Positions 8,288 through 16,879 of a stretch of DNA of 64,000 nt are shown piece after piece. Numbering within the stretch: position 1 is the first letter of the stretch; every line of letters starts with the position of its first letter. A program made the position numbers and the translations under genes. This DNA comes from Exiguobacterium sp. (GTDB lineage: Bacteria; Bacillota; Bacilli; Exiguobacteriales; Exiguobacteriaceae): NCBI RefSeq assembly GCF_020832205.1, contig NZ_JAFIFD010000013.1:62001-126000 (forward strand), given 5' to 3'. A model generated the notes under the pieces. It was not told the origin of the DNA and did no database searches. It saw only the letters and a list, made by a program, of their open reading frames with translations.

Positions 8288-8995
8288 TTAAGGTTGTCGT
8301 TGGTATTGTTCCCGATATTCATTCGGGGTAACACCAATTTGTTTTTTGAAGACTTTCCGGAAGTACTTGTCATCCGAAAAGCCAACCGCTTGGGCGACTT
8401 CGTAAATACGTTGTCTACTCGTCTCAAGGAGACGTTTGGCCTCGAGCATGCGAATCGAGAGCAAGTACTCTGATAAGTTGACGCCATACTGCTGCTTGAA
8501 GCGCCGCGATATGTATTCGCGACTCAAATAAAAGCGCTCACTCATTCCTTGCAGGCTCAGTTCTTCCGCATAGTGACGTTCGATATAGGCGCCGATTTGT
8601 AAAATCGGGTCGTCCTCTGTCGGACGCACATCGATGAGGGCGCGTTCGAGCGTATCGTTCAAAACGTCCGGATCGATCGGCTTCAGCAAGTAATCGAAAC
8701 TTCCGAGCTGAATCGCCCGCCGCATGTATGAATATTCGTCATACCCGGTCAAGACGATCAGTTTCGTCGATTCTGCTTCTTGATGCACCCATTCCATCAA
8801 CTCAATCCCGTTGCAACGCGGCATTTGAATATCTGATAAGACGAGTGCCGGACGTTCTTTGACGATGATTGCTTTCGCTTCCTCTCCGTCGCTCGCTTCC
8901 ATCACGTTCGTGACGCCGAGCCGCTCCCATTCCCCGAGCAACTTGACCGCTTCCCGTACCGGTGACTCATCGTCGACAATCAATACTTTTGTCAT
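8288..8995 (-). CDS. AraC-type response regulator (YesN-like)
   Basis: A 235-residue protein with a receiver domain (1-115; MTKVLIVDDE, phosphoacceptor Asp in LVLSDIQMP, Lys in YLLKPID) and a C-terminal AraC DNA-binding domain (about 135-233) with two helix-turn-helix units, the second in VAQAVGFSDDKYFRKVFKK. The linker is unusually short for the YesN group, which is often 350 residues or more. It overlaps the histidine kinase gene by 4 bp (ATGA). YesMN-like pairs usually control carbohydrate uptake; the sugar importer at 18-23 kb is a candidate target but is not adjacent. Confidence 0.9.
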   Translation of the reverse strand: MTKVLIVDDESPVREAVKLLGEWERLGVTNVMEASDGEEAKAIIVKERPALVLSDIQMPRCNGIELMEWVHQEAESTKLIVLTGYDEYSYMRRAIQLGSFDYLLKPIDPDVLNDTLERALIDVRPTEDDPILQIGAYIERHYAEELSLQGMSERFYLSREYISRRFKQQYGVNLSEYLLSIRMLEAKRLLETSRQRIYEVAQAVGFSDDKYFRKVFKKQIGVTPNEYREQYQRQP

Positions 8996-10743
8996 GACGC
9001 ATCTGCCTCCTTAACGGCCGGAAAGCGCATGACGATGCGGAATCCGCCTGTCTCTGGTGTAGCCAACATAAATTCAGCCTCCCGATTATAGTTTAACATG
9101 AGTCGATCCCGAATGTTCTTTAAACCGGTGCCTTCCGCCCCATTTAACGGACCCGACGACTGTTCAATCCGTTCCTGTAACGCCTCCAACTCATTCTGCG
9201 GGATGAGCCGGCCGCTGTTCTCACAACGGATGACGAGTTGGTCCCCATGTTGACGGATGCGAAGCGTGAAGCGATTGGACGTCGACGCCCCGTCGCGTTC
9301 AAAGCCGTGCTTGAAAAAATTCTCCGCGAGCGGCTGCAAAATCATTTTCGGAACGATCAAGTTCGTTAGTGATTCTGGGACATCCACTTCGACAACGAAC
9401 TGGTCAGGGAAGCGCACGTGTTGCAACCGAACGTAAGAGTTCAAATGATCGACTTCTTTTTTCAGCATCACCATCGATTCATCCGGATGCATCGTATAGC
9501 GCATCATCGAGGAGAGCTGGGTGATCAAGCGATACACCGTCTTGCCGTCCCCTTTCAATGCGAGCGTGCCGATCGACTGTAAGGCGTTGAACAAGAAATG
9601 AGGGTTCGTCTGCGCCTGGAGTGCCCGCAGCTCGTTCGTGCGGTTTTCAAGCGCGAGACGATATTCCCGTTGAATCAAGTCATCAATTCGCTCGATCATT
9701 CGTTTGAATTGACGGCCGAGCACCCCGAACTCGTCATTTCCGAGGGAATCAAACGAGACCGTCATATCCCCTTGCTCGATCCGCCAAATGTTTGATGTGA
9801 GCGTCTTGATCGGCGTCGTCAGACGGATCGATGCGTACGTAGCACCGATGAGCGCCAAGATGAGCGAAACGACCCCGACGACAAAAATGATAAATGACGT
9901 CCGTGAGGCCGGTTCGGTCAATAAGCGGTCCGGAATCGATTTCCCGACGTAAAAGTGTTGATTCTCGAACTCGAACGACTTGATGATCCGATGGTGCTTT
10001 CCGTCACTCGACACCGACGTCGGCGCCAACGTGTCCGGTATCGCCTCCTCACCGAGGTGGGCGAACACTTGGTCACCCGCCCCGACAAACCATAGACTCT
10101 CGTCCGGGTTGTTTTGAAGTGACGCCAGCTGACCGATAAAAATGTCTTCCGGAATATCAATCGACAGGATGGCGAGCGGCTTGTCCGTCTCGATTTTATC
10201 AAGACGGAAGTGGAGCGTGACGACGTCTTCTTCTGAGACGAGCGGACCGAAGTCATGATACGGGACGAGCGGATGTGATGCCTCTAGCAAGACGCGGCTC
10301 TCCTCATTTTTCAATAATTGCTGTTGAATGACACTCGGCTCTTTTTTCGAACGCGGGGACACTTTCATTTTGTACGCCGCGAACGAGTCCATGTCCTCGA
10401 GAATGAGCAATTGAATTTGCGCGACATCCTCACGGGATAAATACATCCCGAGAAGTGCCCGACGGACTTCAAGTTCGGTCTGTTCGAGCGACAACCCGGG
10501 ACCGTACTCTAAAATGTCGAGCACGTCCCGATTGGCATACAAGCTCGTCGGGAGACGACTCAAATCAGATATGTATCGTTCAAACTGCAACGTCCCCCGC
10601 TCGAGCGACCACTCGGTCAGTTGGAGACCGCGTTCACGCTCGCGGTCTTTCACGTACCAGTAGGAAACGATCGTCGCTAAAATGACTGGGACAATGATCG
10701 TCAACGCGATCATCCCTGTCAGTTTCGTTCGAATGCTATTCAC
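8992..10743 (-). CDS. Sensor histidine kinase (YesM/LytS type)
   Basis: A 583-residue membrane sensor. An N-terminal helix (about 12-30) and a second near 275-300 flank an extracellular dCACHE-like domain. A HAMP linker follows (ATYASIRLTTPIKTL), then a His kinase domain with ALQAQTNPHFLFNALQSIG holding the phosphoacceptor His, and an ATPase domain with MILQPLAENFFKHGF and GTGLKNIRDRL. The start is taken as GTG at 10743 (GGAGG seven bases before) rather than the ATG at 10749. A TATAAT box and a cre-like palindrome lie upstream. Confidence 0.9.
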   Translation of the reverse strand: MNSIRTKLTGMIALTIIVPVILATIVSYWYVKDRERERGLQLTEWSLERGTLQFERYISDLSRLPTSLYANRDVLDILEYGPGLSLEQTELEVRRALLGMYLSREDVAQIQLLILEDMDSFAAYKMKVSPRSKKEPSVIQQQLLKNEESRVLLEASHPLVPYHDFGPLVSEEDVVTLHFRLDKIETDKPLAILSIDIPEDIFIGQLASLQNNPDESLWFVGAGDQVFAHLGEEAIPDTLAPTSVSSDGKHHRIIKSFEFENQHFYVGKSIPDRLLTEPASRTSFIIFVVGVVSLILALIGATYASIRLTTPIKTLTSNIWRIEQGDMTVSFDSLGNDEFGVLGRQFKRMIERIDDLIQREYRLALENRTNELRALQAQTNPHFLFNALQSIGTLALKGDGKTVYRLITQLSSMMRYTMHPDESMVMLKKEVDHLNSYVRLQHVRFPDQFVVEVDVPESLTNLIVPKMILQPLAENFFKHGFERDGASTSNRFTLRIRQHGDQLVIRCENSGRLIPQNELEALQERIEQSSGPLNGAEGTGLKNIRDRLMLNYNREAEFMLATPETGGFRIVMRFPAVKEADAS

Positions 10744-10777
10744 CGTCATCCCTCCCGACTTGATTATATCACGGTCT

Positions 10778-10793
10778 ATGCAAACGCTTGCAA
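10778..10793 (-). promoter_or_regulatory. cre-like box before the histidine kinase operon
   Basis: ATGCAAACGCTTGCAA is palindromic and fits the relaxed cre consensus WTGNAANCGNWNNCAW. It overlaps the presumed -35 region upstream of TATAAT, which would allow repression by CcpA. Confidence 0.6.
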
Positions 10794-10801
10794 TAACACA
10801 T

Positions 10802-10836
10802 AAAAAAACTTAGCCCTTTGCTTTCAAAGGCTAAGT
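10802..10836 (-). terminator. Terminator of the M48 protease gene
   Basis: A perfect 13-bp stem with a 4-base loop is followed by T7 on the minus strand. Confidence 0.9.
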
Positions 10837-10843
10837 CAATCGT

Positions 10844-12052
10844 TCATTCATACGAGCGAAGGAGTTGGACGATGCCAAACTCATGGCTCCAATCTTTCGC
10901 CACATCGATTGGTGTCATCCCGTCGTCGTTCTCGATGGTGACATCGGCTCCGCTTTCGAGCAACAGCACCAACGATTCATAATCCATTCCATCGTTGTAT
11001 AACAAGTTATGAAGCGGTGTGTCGCCATAACTGTCTTGCATGTTGACGTCTGCCCCGTTCGCCAACTCTTTGCGGATCGCGTCCGCACCCGCGTTGTCAT
11101 ACGTCAACTGTTGGAGCGGCTCTTCCGACATCGTACCGGCGAATCCTCCGCCAAACGACGGCGAGGCGAGGCTAGTGAACCCGTCGCTCATGACGAGCCA
11201 CGCGATGAGGGCCCCGTTCAACACGACCGTCATGGCAATTGTTCCGATGATCGAAGCTTTGACGTATCCGGCCGTCTTGAATACCGGCACATTCACTTCG
11301 CCGGCTGCCGTAGCGATGGCGGCGATCCGTTTCGGTAACGTCGGGTGTGTCGAAATGAGCTCGCTGTACTTGGCGATAAAGCCGTTCTCGCGGCTCGCTT
11401 CTTGTAAATAATCGAACTCGTTCACTTCCTTGGCGAGCGTGCCGCCGACAGCGAGGACGGTAAGCGCCTGTTTCGCTGCCGTTTCGTCTTGAATATAGTG
11501 AGCCGCCATTCGGTCGCACGTATATTCGCAAGCCCGTGAGTATGCCGCCCCGAGAAACGGGACGACATTGCCGAGCAAGACGAGCCATTGCTTTTGAACA
11601 TGGTTGCGACGGATATGTGCCAGTTCATGGGCGATAATGAACTCGACTTCTTTCACTTGACCGTTCCGTGACAATTCGACGATGTCTGAATACAAAATGA
11701 TCATATTCTTTTGGAAGAACCGTGTCGCAAACGCGTTCAAGATGCCCCCGGCTTGCAAGATGTAGACGTCCGGCAATAGGCGGATGCCCATGCCTTGCCC
11801 GACGCGTTGATACGTCTCATACAAATCAGTGAATTGATGTTCCGTCACTTTGACCCCGTTCGTCCGGATATAGCCGATTTGAATCCAGTGGGCGAACATC
11901 GAAAACGACACGATGAAGCCGATGATCACTAAAAAGAAGCCGAGCGGTGCGATCGTCAAGACGATGGCTAAAAGAATTGTCATCACGCTCGAGGCGACGA
12001 GCAAGCCGAAATACAAGTTTTCGTGCTTATGGATAAGTTTTGTTTGATTCAC
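10844..12052 (-). CDS. M48-family metalloprotease fused to ankyrin repeats
   Basis: About 402 residues. Two N-terminal hydrophobic segments are followed by an M48 (HtpX/Ste24-like) catalytic domain with the zinc motif HELAH (His142, Glu143, His146) and a third-ligand Glu in RACEYTCDR. Another membrane segment (SIIGTIAMTVVLNGALIAWLV) comes next, then a C-terminal block with two ankyrin-type repeats (GADVNMQDSYGDTPLHNLL and GADVTIENDDGMTPIDVA). M48 enzymes cleave misfolded or specific membrane proteins; the ankyrin part could recruit substrates. The GTG at 12052 follows AAGGGG and is preferred to the ATG at 12076. Confidence 0.85.
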   Translation of the reverse strand: MNQTKLIHKHENLYFGLLVASSVMTILLAIVLTIAPLGFFLVIIGFIVSFSMFAHWIQIGYIRTNGVKVTEHQFTDLYETYQRVGQGMGIRLLPDVYILQAGGILNAFATRFFQKNMIILYSDIVELSRNGQVKEVEFIIAHELAHIRRNHVQKQWLVLLGNVVPFLGAAYSRACEYTCDRMAAHYIQDETAAKQALTVLAVGGTLAKEVNEFDYLQEASRENGFIAKYSELISTHPTLPKRIAAIATAAGEVNVPVFKTAGYVKASIIGTIAMTVVLNGALIAWLVMSDGFTSLASPSFGGGFAGTMSEEPLQQLTYDNAGADAIRKELANGADVNMQDSYGDTPLHNLLYNDGMDYESLVLLLESGADVTIENDDGMTPIDVAKDWSHEFGIVQLLRSYE

Positions 12053-12114
12053 GTAATATTCCCCTTCATTTTCCAATTAACAACATAATTATAGCGTCCA
12101 CTTTCTAAAAAGCA

Positions 12115-12151
12115 ACAAAAAAATAGAAACTGATACATCGTCAGTTTCTAT
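12115..12151 (-). terminator. Terminator of the sugar dehydrogenase-like gene
   Basis: The 11-bp perfect stem ATAGAAACTGA/TCAGTTTCTAT is followed by a T-rich tail on the minus strand. Confidence 0.85.
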
Positions 12152-13248
12152 CGAATGGTCACGCTATACAATTGATCGTCTTCAGAGCCGGGATTGCCTC
12201 GCCCATCCGTATTGTTCGTAATGTAATACAGACGGTCTCCTTCGAGCCAGACGTCACGGATTCGGCCTTTGTCTTCGACGACCGGGGTCACGTCTCTCGT
12301 CTCCCGGTCAAGGGCGACGAGTCGATTACCGCGTAACGTCGCCATATAGACGTAGCGCTCATCCGAGATGATACCGGACGGGGCCCACGACGTCGGTCCG
12401 ACTTCGAACCAAGGTGTCTCTAATCCGTCGCCGGTCTCGTCTGCCTCGATGAGTGGCCATCCGTAGTTTTTGCCTCGTTCGATGATATTCACTTCATCGT
12501 GACCGGACGCACCGTGTTCACTCGCATAGAGGACGCCGTCGGTAAGCGATAGCCCTTGTGGGTTGCGGTGACCTGAAGAGTAAATCCAGTCGACCGGGTT
12601 GCCTTCTCCCGACAATGGAATTCGCAAAATTTTCCCAGCAAGTGACGTCTCATCTTGGGCGAGATCCGGCACGAGTGCATCGCCGGTCGTGACCCAGAGT
12701 CTGTCATCATCGAGGAGCAAACGTCCGCCGTTATGGAACTGGGCGCCGGGGATGTCCTCGAGTACGATGTTCGTCTCTTCAAACCGTTCGCCGTCCCACG
12801 TCAGCTCGACGACACGATTTTTAACGTCTCCGGGCGTCCCGTACGTATGGTAGGCATATAGTTGGCGGGACGTATCGAAGTCATCTGTCAGCGCCAACCC
12901 AAGGAGCCCGCCTTCCCCGATCTCGAGCACTTCCTCGGTCAACTCGACCGGTTGCCGGTCCACGTTCCCGTCTGCGTCAATGACCGCGATCGTGCCACCT
13001 CGTTCTGAGACGAGCCAGCCGTCTTCTGTTCTCGCAATCGACCACGGTACATCCAGTTGTCTGGCGACCGCTTCGCTCGTCCCGATCGACAAACGTTCTT
13101 CCGTCGATTCCTCTGTCTGTCCGCCTTCTTCATCCGTCTGATCAGGCGCCTCTTCGACCGGTGTTTCTTCTTGTATGGCGTCTTCTGTCGGTTCGGACGC
13201 ACATCCGGCGACGAAGACGAGAGACAAGAGTAGGATCCATCGTTTCAA
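12148..13248 (-). CDS. PQQ-dependent glucose/sorbosone dehydrogenase-like lipoprotein
   Basis: A 366-residue exported lipoprotein with signal peptide MKRWILLLSLVFVAGC, whose lipobox is VAGC, then a Glu/Thr-rich linker and a six-bladed propeller of the GSDH/YliI family. Typical segments are VPWSIARTEDGWLVSERGG, LLGLALTDDF, QFHNGGRLLLDDDRLWVTTGD, GHRNPQGLSL and SEHGASGHDEVNII. Members oxidise aldose sugars at the cell surface, usually with PQQ. No PQQ biosynthesis gene is visible, so enzymatic activity is uncertain. The start is the TTG at 13248, eight bases after GGAGG. Confidence 0.87.
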   Translation of the reverse strand: MKRWILLLSLVFVAGCASEPTEDAIQEETPVEEAPDQTDEEGGQTEESTEERLSIGTSEAVARQLDVPWSIARTEDGWLVSERGGTIAVIDADGNVDRQPVELTEEVLEIGEGGLLGLALTDDFDTSRQLYAYHTYGTPGDVKNRVVELTWDGERFEETNIVLEDIPGAQFHNGGRLLLDDDRLWVTTGDALVPDLAQDETSLAGKILRIPLSGEGNPVDWIYSSGHRNPQGLSLTDGVLYASEHGASGHDEVNIIERGKNYGWPLIEADETGDGLETPWFEVGPTSWAPSGIISDERYVYMATLRGNRLVALDRETRDVTPVVEDKGRIRDVWLEGDRLYYITNNTDGRGNPGSEDDQLYSVTIR

Positions 13249-13284
13249 TTTGACCGCCTCCCTTTCCCCCATCATACCGCGACT

Positions 13285-14745
13285 TCAGTTGTCACGTGAA
13301 GGTTCTGGTGGGCGAGCGGGCAAGCGCAGTGCGATCAAGAGGGCGATAAACGCTGCGAGTGCCGCTCCAACGAAGACAGTGTTCAGTCCGTTCGCAATCA
13401 ATTGTTCTCCTTGCAAGCGGACGTTCTCGTCAAGCGCCGCACTCGCGGCCCGGTTGAAGAACGATTCGAGTGAGGCACCACTCAACACTTCGTCGTTTCG
13501 GAATCCGCTCAAGACGATAAAGTTGAATACCGCACCGAAAATGGCGACCCCGAGCGTCTGGCCGACCGTGCTTAAAAATGAATTCGCCGCTGTGGCCGTG
13601 CCTCGTTGACGATACGAGACGACCGTCTGCAACACGACGATGAACATCGGTTGGGACAGTCCGAATCCGACGCCGATGATAGCGACGGCGAGATAGACGA
13701 ATACGTCCGGACTCGACTGCGTGAGAAGCGTCAAGACGATCGTCCCGATCAGCAAGAGGCTCATTCCCGTAACAGCACGCCGCCGCGGTGACGCCGCCCC
13801 GAGCGTCCGGCCTCCGATGATCGACGTAAACGTCCACGCCACCGAGAGCGGCATGAGCATGAATCCTGCCTCTGTCGCTGACTTTCCGAGGACGGCTTGC
13901 GCCCAAATCGGAATGTACGCCGACATGGACACGAGCACCCACGCCGCGAAGAAGACGGCCCCATTGATCGAGGCGATGATCGGTTGTTTCAGCAAATCCA
14001 GCGGCAATAGCGGCGTCGTGGCCCGACGTTCCGACATGAAGAAACTTGTCAGTAGACCGAGACTGACGATTCCGCTGACGATGACCGGCACCGTCCACAC
14101 GTTCGTCTCACTGAACGTGATGAGGGCGTACAAGAAAGCTGACGTTCCACCGGCAAACAAGAAGGCACCTTTGACATCGATCCGTTCTGTCGTCTCTGTC
14201 ACTTTTTCTTTGTAGAAGACGACAATCATTAAAAATGATAAGAGCGCGAACGGTACGTTCAATAGAAACACGTAGCGCCACGATAACGTTTCGACCAAGA
14301 AACCGCCGATGACCGGTCCGAGCACACCGGACACGCCCCAGACGGCACTCAAGATCCCCTGGATTTTCCCGCGTTCTTCATATTTATATAAATCGCCGAT
14401 AATCGTCATCGAGATCGGCAAGACCGCCCCGGCCCCAAGACCTTGGAGCGCCCTGAAAATGATGAGTTGTTCCATCGACCCGGCGAGTCCACACAGAAGC
14501 GACGCGATCGTGAACAAACCGATTCCAAACAATAAGACGCGCTTACGTCCGAACAAGTCAGCGACTTTCCCGTAAATGGGTGTCGATACGGCGGTGAATA
14601 GTAAATATGACGCAAACACCCAACTGACGAGTGCCGCTCCGTTCAAATCGCTCGCGATGACCGGTGTTGCGACGGAAACGACCGTCCCTTCAATCGCCGC
14701 TAAAAACGTCGCCAACAGTAAGGCGATCGTGACATTCTTTCTCAT
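13285..14745 (-). CDS. MFS multidrug exporter, DHA2 (EmrB/QacA) family
   Basis: A 486-residue membrane protein with about 14 hydrophobic helices. It shows the early motif ATFLAAIEGTVVSVATPVIASDL and the loop motif GKVADLFGRKRV, plus motif C in GVSGVLGPVIGGFLVE, which marks proton-coupled exporters. It most likely exports cationic drugs or toxic compounds. The start is ATG 14745 with GGGGAG nine bases before. The nosF gene ends 63 bp upstream on the same strand, separated by a weak hairpin. Confidence 0.87.
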   Translation of the reverse strand: MRKNVTIALLLATFLAAIEGTVVSVATPVIASDLNGAALVSWVFASYLLFTAVSTPIYGKVADLFGRKRVLLFGIGLFTIASLLCGLAGSMEQLIIFRALQGLGAGAVLPISMTIIGDLYKYEERGKIQGILSAVWGVSGVLGPVIGGFLVETLSWRYVFLLNVPFALLSFLMIVVFYKEKVTETTERIDVKGAFLFAGGTSAFLYALITFSETNVWTVPVIVSGIVSLGLLTSFFMSERRATTPLLPLDLLKQPIIASINGAVFFAAWVLVSMSAYIPIWAQAVLGKSATEAGFMLMPLSVAWTFTSIIGGRTLGAASPRRRAVTGMSLLLIGTIVLTLLTQSSPDVFVYLAVAIIGVGFGLSQPMFIVVLQTVVSYRQRGTATAANSFLSTVGQTLGVAIFGAVFNFIVLSGFRNDEVLSGASLESFFNRAASAALDENVRLQGEQLIANGLNTVFVGAALAAFIALLIALRLPARPPEPSRDN

Positions 14746-14760
14746 TCGATTCATCTCCCC

Positions 14761-14797
14761 AACAAAATAGTGGCGCCGGTAGGTTCCGTACGCCACT
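14761..14797 (-). terminator. Weak terminator-like hairpin after nosF
   Basis: The stem AGTGGCG/CGCCACT with a 15-base loop that can pair further is followed by ATTTTGTT on the minus strand. The tail is short, so read-through into the MFS gene is possible. Confidence 0.5.
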
Positions 14798-14808
14798 TCA
14801 ACTGTCTA

Positions 14809-15525
14809 TTATTTTGTGCGAGAGACGCCCGTTTGACAAGCATCAACTTCTATCCCAAAAAAGAATCGACGAATTTCGTCGTACGCGGTTTCATCATGAA
14901 CGACGACTCGGCCGACGAGGTGACCGGTTTCGAGCACCCATACTTCATCGGCTAACATCGCGGCGACGTCCAGCTGATGCGTCGACAAGACAATCGTCGC
15001 CCCCCGGTCCGCCTCCTCGCGCAACAGCTGACTCAAGGAACGCATCCATAGCGGGTCGAGTCCATTCGTCGGCTCGTCGAGCAACAAAATATCGGGTGTC
15101 GTGACGAGTGCTTGAGCCAACAACAGCCGTTGCCGCATTCCTTTCGACAGTTCCCCGACCCGTTGCCCCATCTTATCTTCGAGTCCGACGCGCCGTAACA
15201 ACGACACGTCCGGCTTCACTCGTTGGAGCAGAGCGTAATAGACATACGTCTCTTTGACCGTCCAAGACGGGTCGAACGCGAAATCGTCTGGCATGTAGCC
15301 AAACGTTTGATTGAACCCGCTGCGACGGCGTGTCGTCTTTCCGTTTAAAGAGATGTGGCCGACACTCGGGGTAATCGTGCCGTTCATCAAATTGAGAAGG
15401 GTCGACTTCCCGGCACCGTTGCTGCCACATAAGGCAACGACATGTCCGGCCTCAATCGTCCCATCGAGCGGATGGAGCGACCAAGTCGATCCATAACGTT
15501 TCCCGACTTGTTTCAATTCAATCAT
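14809..15525 (-). CDS. nosF: NosF-like ABC transporter ATP-binding protein
   Basis: A 238-residue ABC ATPase with Walker A (CGSNGAGKST), Q-loop region, signature (ELSKGMRQRLLLAQAL), Walker B (DILLLDEPTNGLDP) and switch His (STHQ). It overlaps the 3' end of the permease gene by 8 bp and is the last gene of a nosD-nosL-nosY-nosF operon, so it should power the NosDFY complex, which supplies material for assembling copper sites outside the cell. The ATG at 15525 has GGAGG six bases before. Confidence 0.85.
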   Translation of the reverse strand: MIELKQVGKRYGSTWSLHPLDGTIEAGHVVALCGSNGAGKSTLLNLMNGTITPSVGHISLNGKTTRRRSGFNQTFGYMPDDFAFDPSWTVKETYVYYALLQRVKPDVSLLRRVGLEDKMGQRVGELSKGMRQRLLLAQALVTTPDILLLDEPTNGLDPLWMRSLSQLLREEADRGATIVLSTHQLDVAAMLADEVWVLETGHLVGRVVVHDETAYDEIRRFFFGIEVDACQTGVSRTK

Positions 15526-16315
15526 AGCGTCCCTCCTGACGTAACGTGAACGTCGCCCCAATCAGCATGAACAGGATGACGCTGCCAATCGCAATCACGA
15601 CGGAGACGGCACCGAGCGGTTGACTGAGCCAACCGATAAACGTCTCATAGATTGCCCCGAACAAGTCTGGCGCGGACGAGACGGCGCTCACCCAGACACG
15701 CAACAGTTCGAATCCATTCAAATAGAGAAGCCCTACCATCGCATTCGCTTGAGTACCGTACGGTAACCACGTCAGCGTCGCCACAAGAAGCGTTGGCCAA
15801 AGTAAAATCATGACGACCCAAAACATGAAAGAAAAGAGCACCGCGCGAAGCCGAGTGCGTCCCACCACTCCAATCAACGTGCCAATCCCTGCCGCATAAG
15901 CGGTGAGCCCGATGGCATACCCCCATAACGTGAGCCACCCCTCAAACGACAAGTCGACGAGAAACGAGGCAAGCGAGAAAGCGAGCGTGATGACGATTGC
16001 TTGCGCAGCCAGGAAGGCGCTATATCGCACGAAGACGATCCGGCCCATCGCAATCGGATATGTCGAAAGAAGGCGCAGGCGCTTCGATTCACGTTCATTC
16101 GCCCACTTGAGCGACGTCGTCAACAAGACGAAGAGCGGCAACACGAGACCGATCACCGTCACGAGCGTCGCATTGATGTTCGTATACACCGTCGCCACCG
16201 GCAGCGCCTGTCCGAGTCCCCCGAGCAAGACGAGTGTGAACAGCCAGGCGATGAGGAAGGCGTAACTCTCCTTTTGGCGCAGCGCTCGCGACCATTCCAT
16301 TCGCCAAAACATCAC
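15518..16315 (-). CDS. nosY: NosY-like ABC transporter permease
   Basis: A 265-residue protein with about six hydrophobic helices and the ABC-2 permease pattern, including a conserved cytoplasmic segment (SLKWANERESKRLRLLSTYP) and a C-terminal helix before TLRQEGRYD. It is placed between nosL and nosF and fits NosY, the membrane part of NosDFY. The GTG at 16315 starts directly after the nosL stop, and an ATG follows at 16312. No clear ribosome site is seen, so translation is probably coupled to nosL. Confidence 0.83.
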   Translation of the reverse strand: MMFWRMEWSRALRQKESYAFLIAWLFTLVLLGGLGQALPVATVYTNINATLVTVIGLVLPLFVLLTTSLKWANERESKRLRLLSTYPIAMGRIVFVRYSAFLAAQAIVITLAFSLASFLVDLSFEGWLTLWGYAIGLTAYAAGIGTLIGVVGRTRLRAVLFSFMFWVVMILLWPTLLVATLTWLPYGTQANAMVGLLYLNGFELLRVWVSAVSSAPDLFGAIYETFIGWLSQPLGAVSVVIAIGSVILFMLIGATFTLRQEGRYD

Positions 16316-16879
16316 TTAGTGCCCATGACCGTCAGAAGATGATTCCGAGTGGGCGTCGCTCATCTCGTCCGCTTCTGCCTCATCATCGGAGTGCATCTTC
16401 TTATGCTCCTTCATTTCTCCGCGTTCCCACGTGTGCTCTTTTAAATCAGCGAACTCCATCACCGTGCCGCCGTTCTCGTCCACGTAAGCTTCCGCATCAG
16501 CCGCTTCGGCGAATGACAAAATGTTATAAGCCATCGGTGTCTTCGACGCTTTGTCATAGACGAACGTCCCGTCTTCAAGTTCGATCCAATCTTTCGTCTG
16601 ATAGTCTTTCACGTACAGCGCCGCGATGTCGGCTTCTTTCTGTTCAGGGTACCAGTCGCGCATTAAGCAACCGATGTCATCGAAGGCGTACCCTTTCCCG
16701 TTCGTCATGATCGCTTCAGCGGCGAACTGTTCGTCCATGACTTTCATGTTGCACACTTCACACTCGGTCTCGCCCCATGTCACGTCAAACGGCTCGGCCG
16801 AGGCGTTCGAACAAGCACCTAGTGCAAGTGTTAAGCCCGTGACGGCAAGTAATCCTGTCATCTTTTTATACGTCTTCAT
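16316..16879 (-). CDS. nosL: NosL-like copper chaperone lipoprotein
   Basis: A 187-residue lipoprotein (signal MKTYKKMTGLLAVTGLTL, lipobox LGAC at Cys23). The NosL core has Cys40, Cys43 and Met45 (CEVCNMKV), where known NosL proteins bind Cu(I), and a further Cys71 (DIGCLMRDW). The C terminus extends into a His/Asp/Glu-rich tail with KKMHSDDEAEADEM and ends DGHGH, a likely extra metal-binding tail. The ATG overlaps the nosD stop (ATGA) and has GGAGG eight bases before. NosL normally loads the CuZ site of nitrous oxide reductase, which is absent from this window. Confidence 0.88.
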   Translation of the reverse strand: MKTYKKMTGLLAVTGLTLALGACSNASAEPFDVTWGETECEVCNMKVMDEQFAAEAIMTNGKGYAFDDIGCLMRDWYPEQKEADIAALYVKDYQTKDWIELEDGTFVYDKASKTPMAYNILSFAEAADAEAYVDENGGTVMEFADLKEHTWERGEMKEHKKMHSDDEAEADEMSDAHSESSSDGHGH

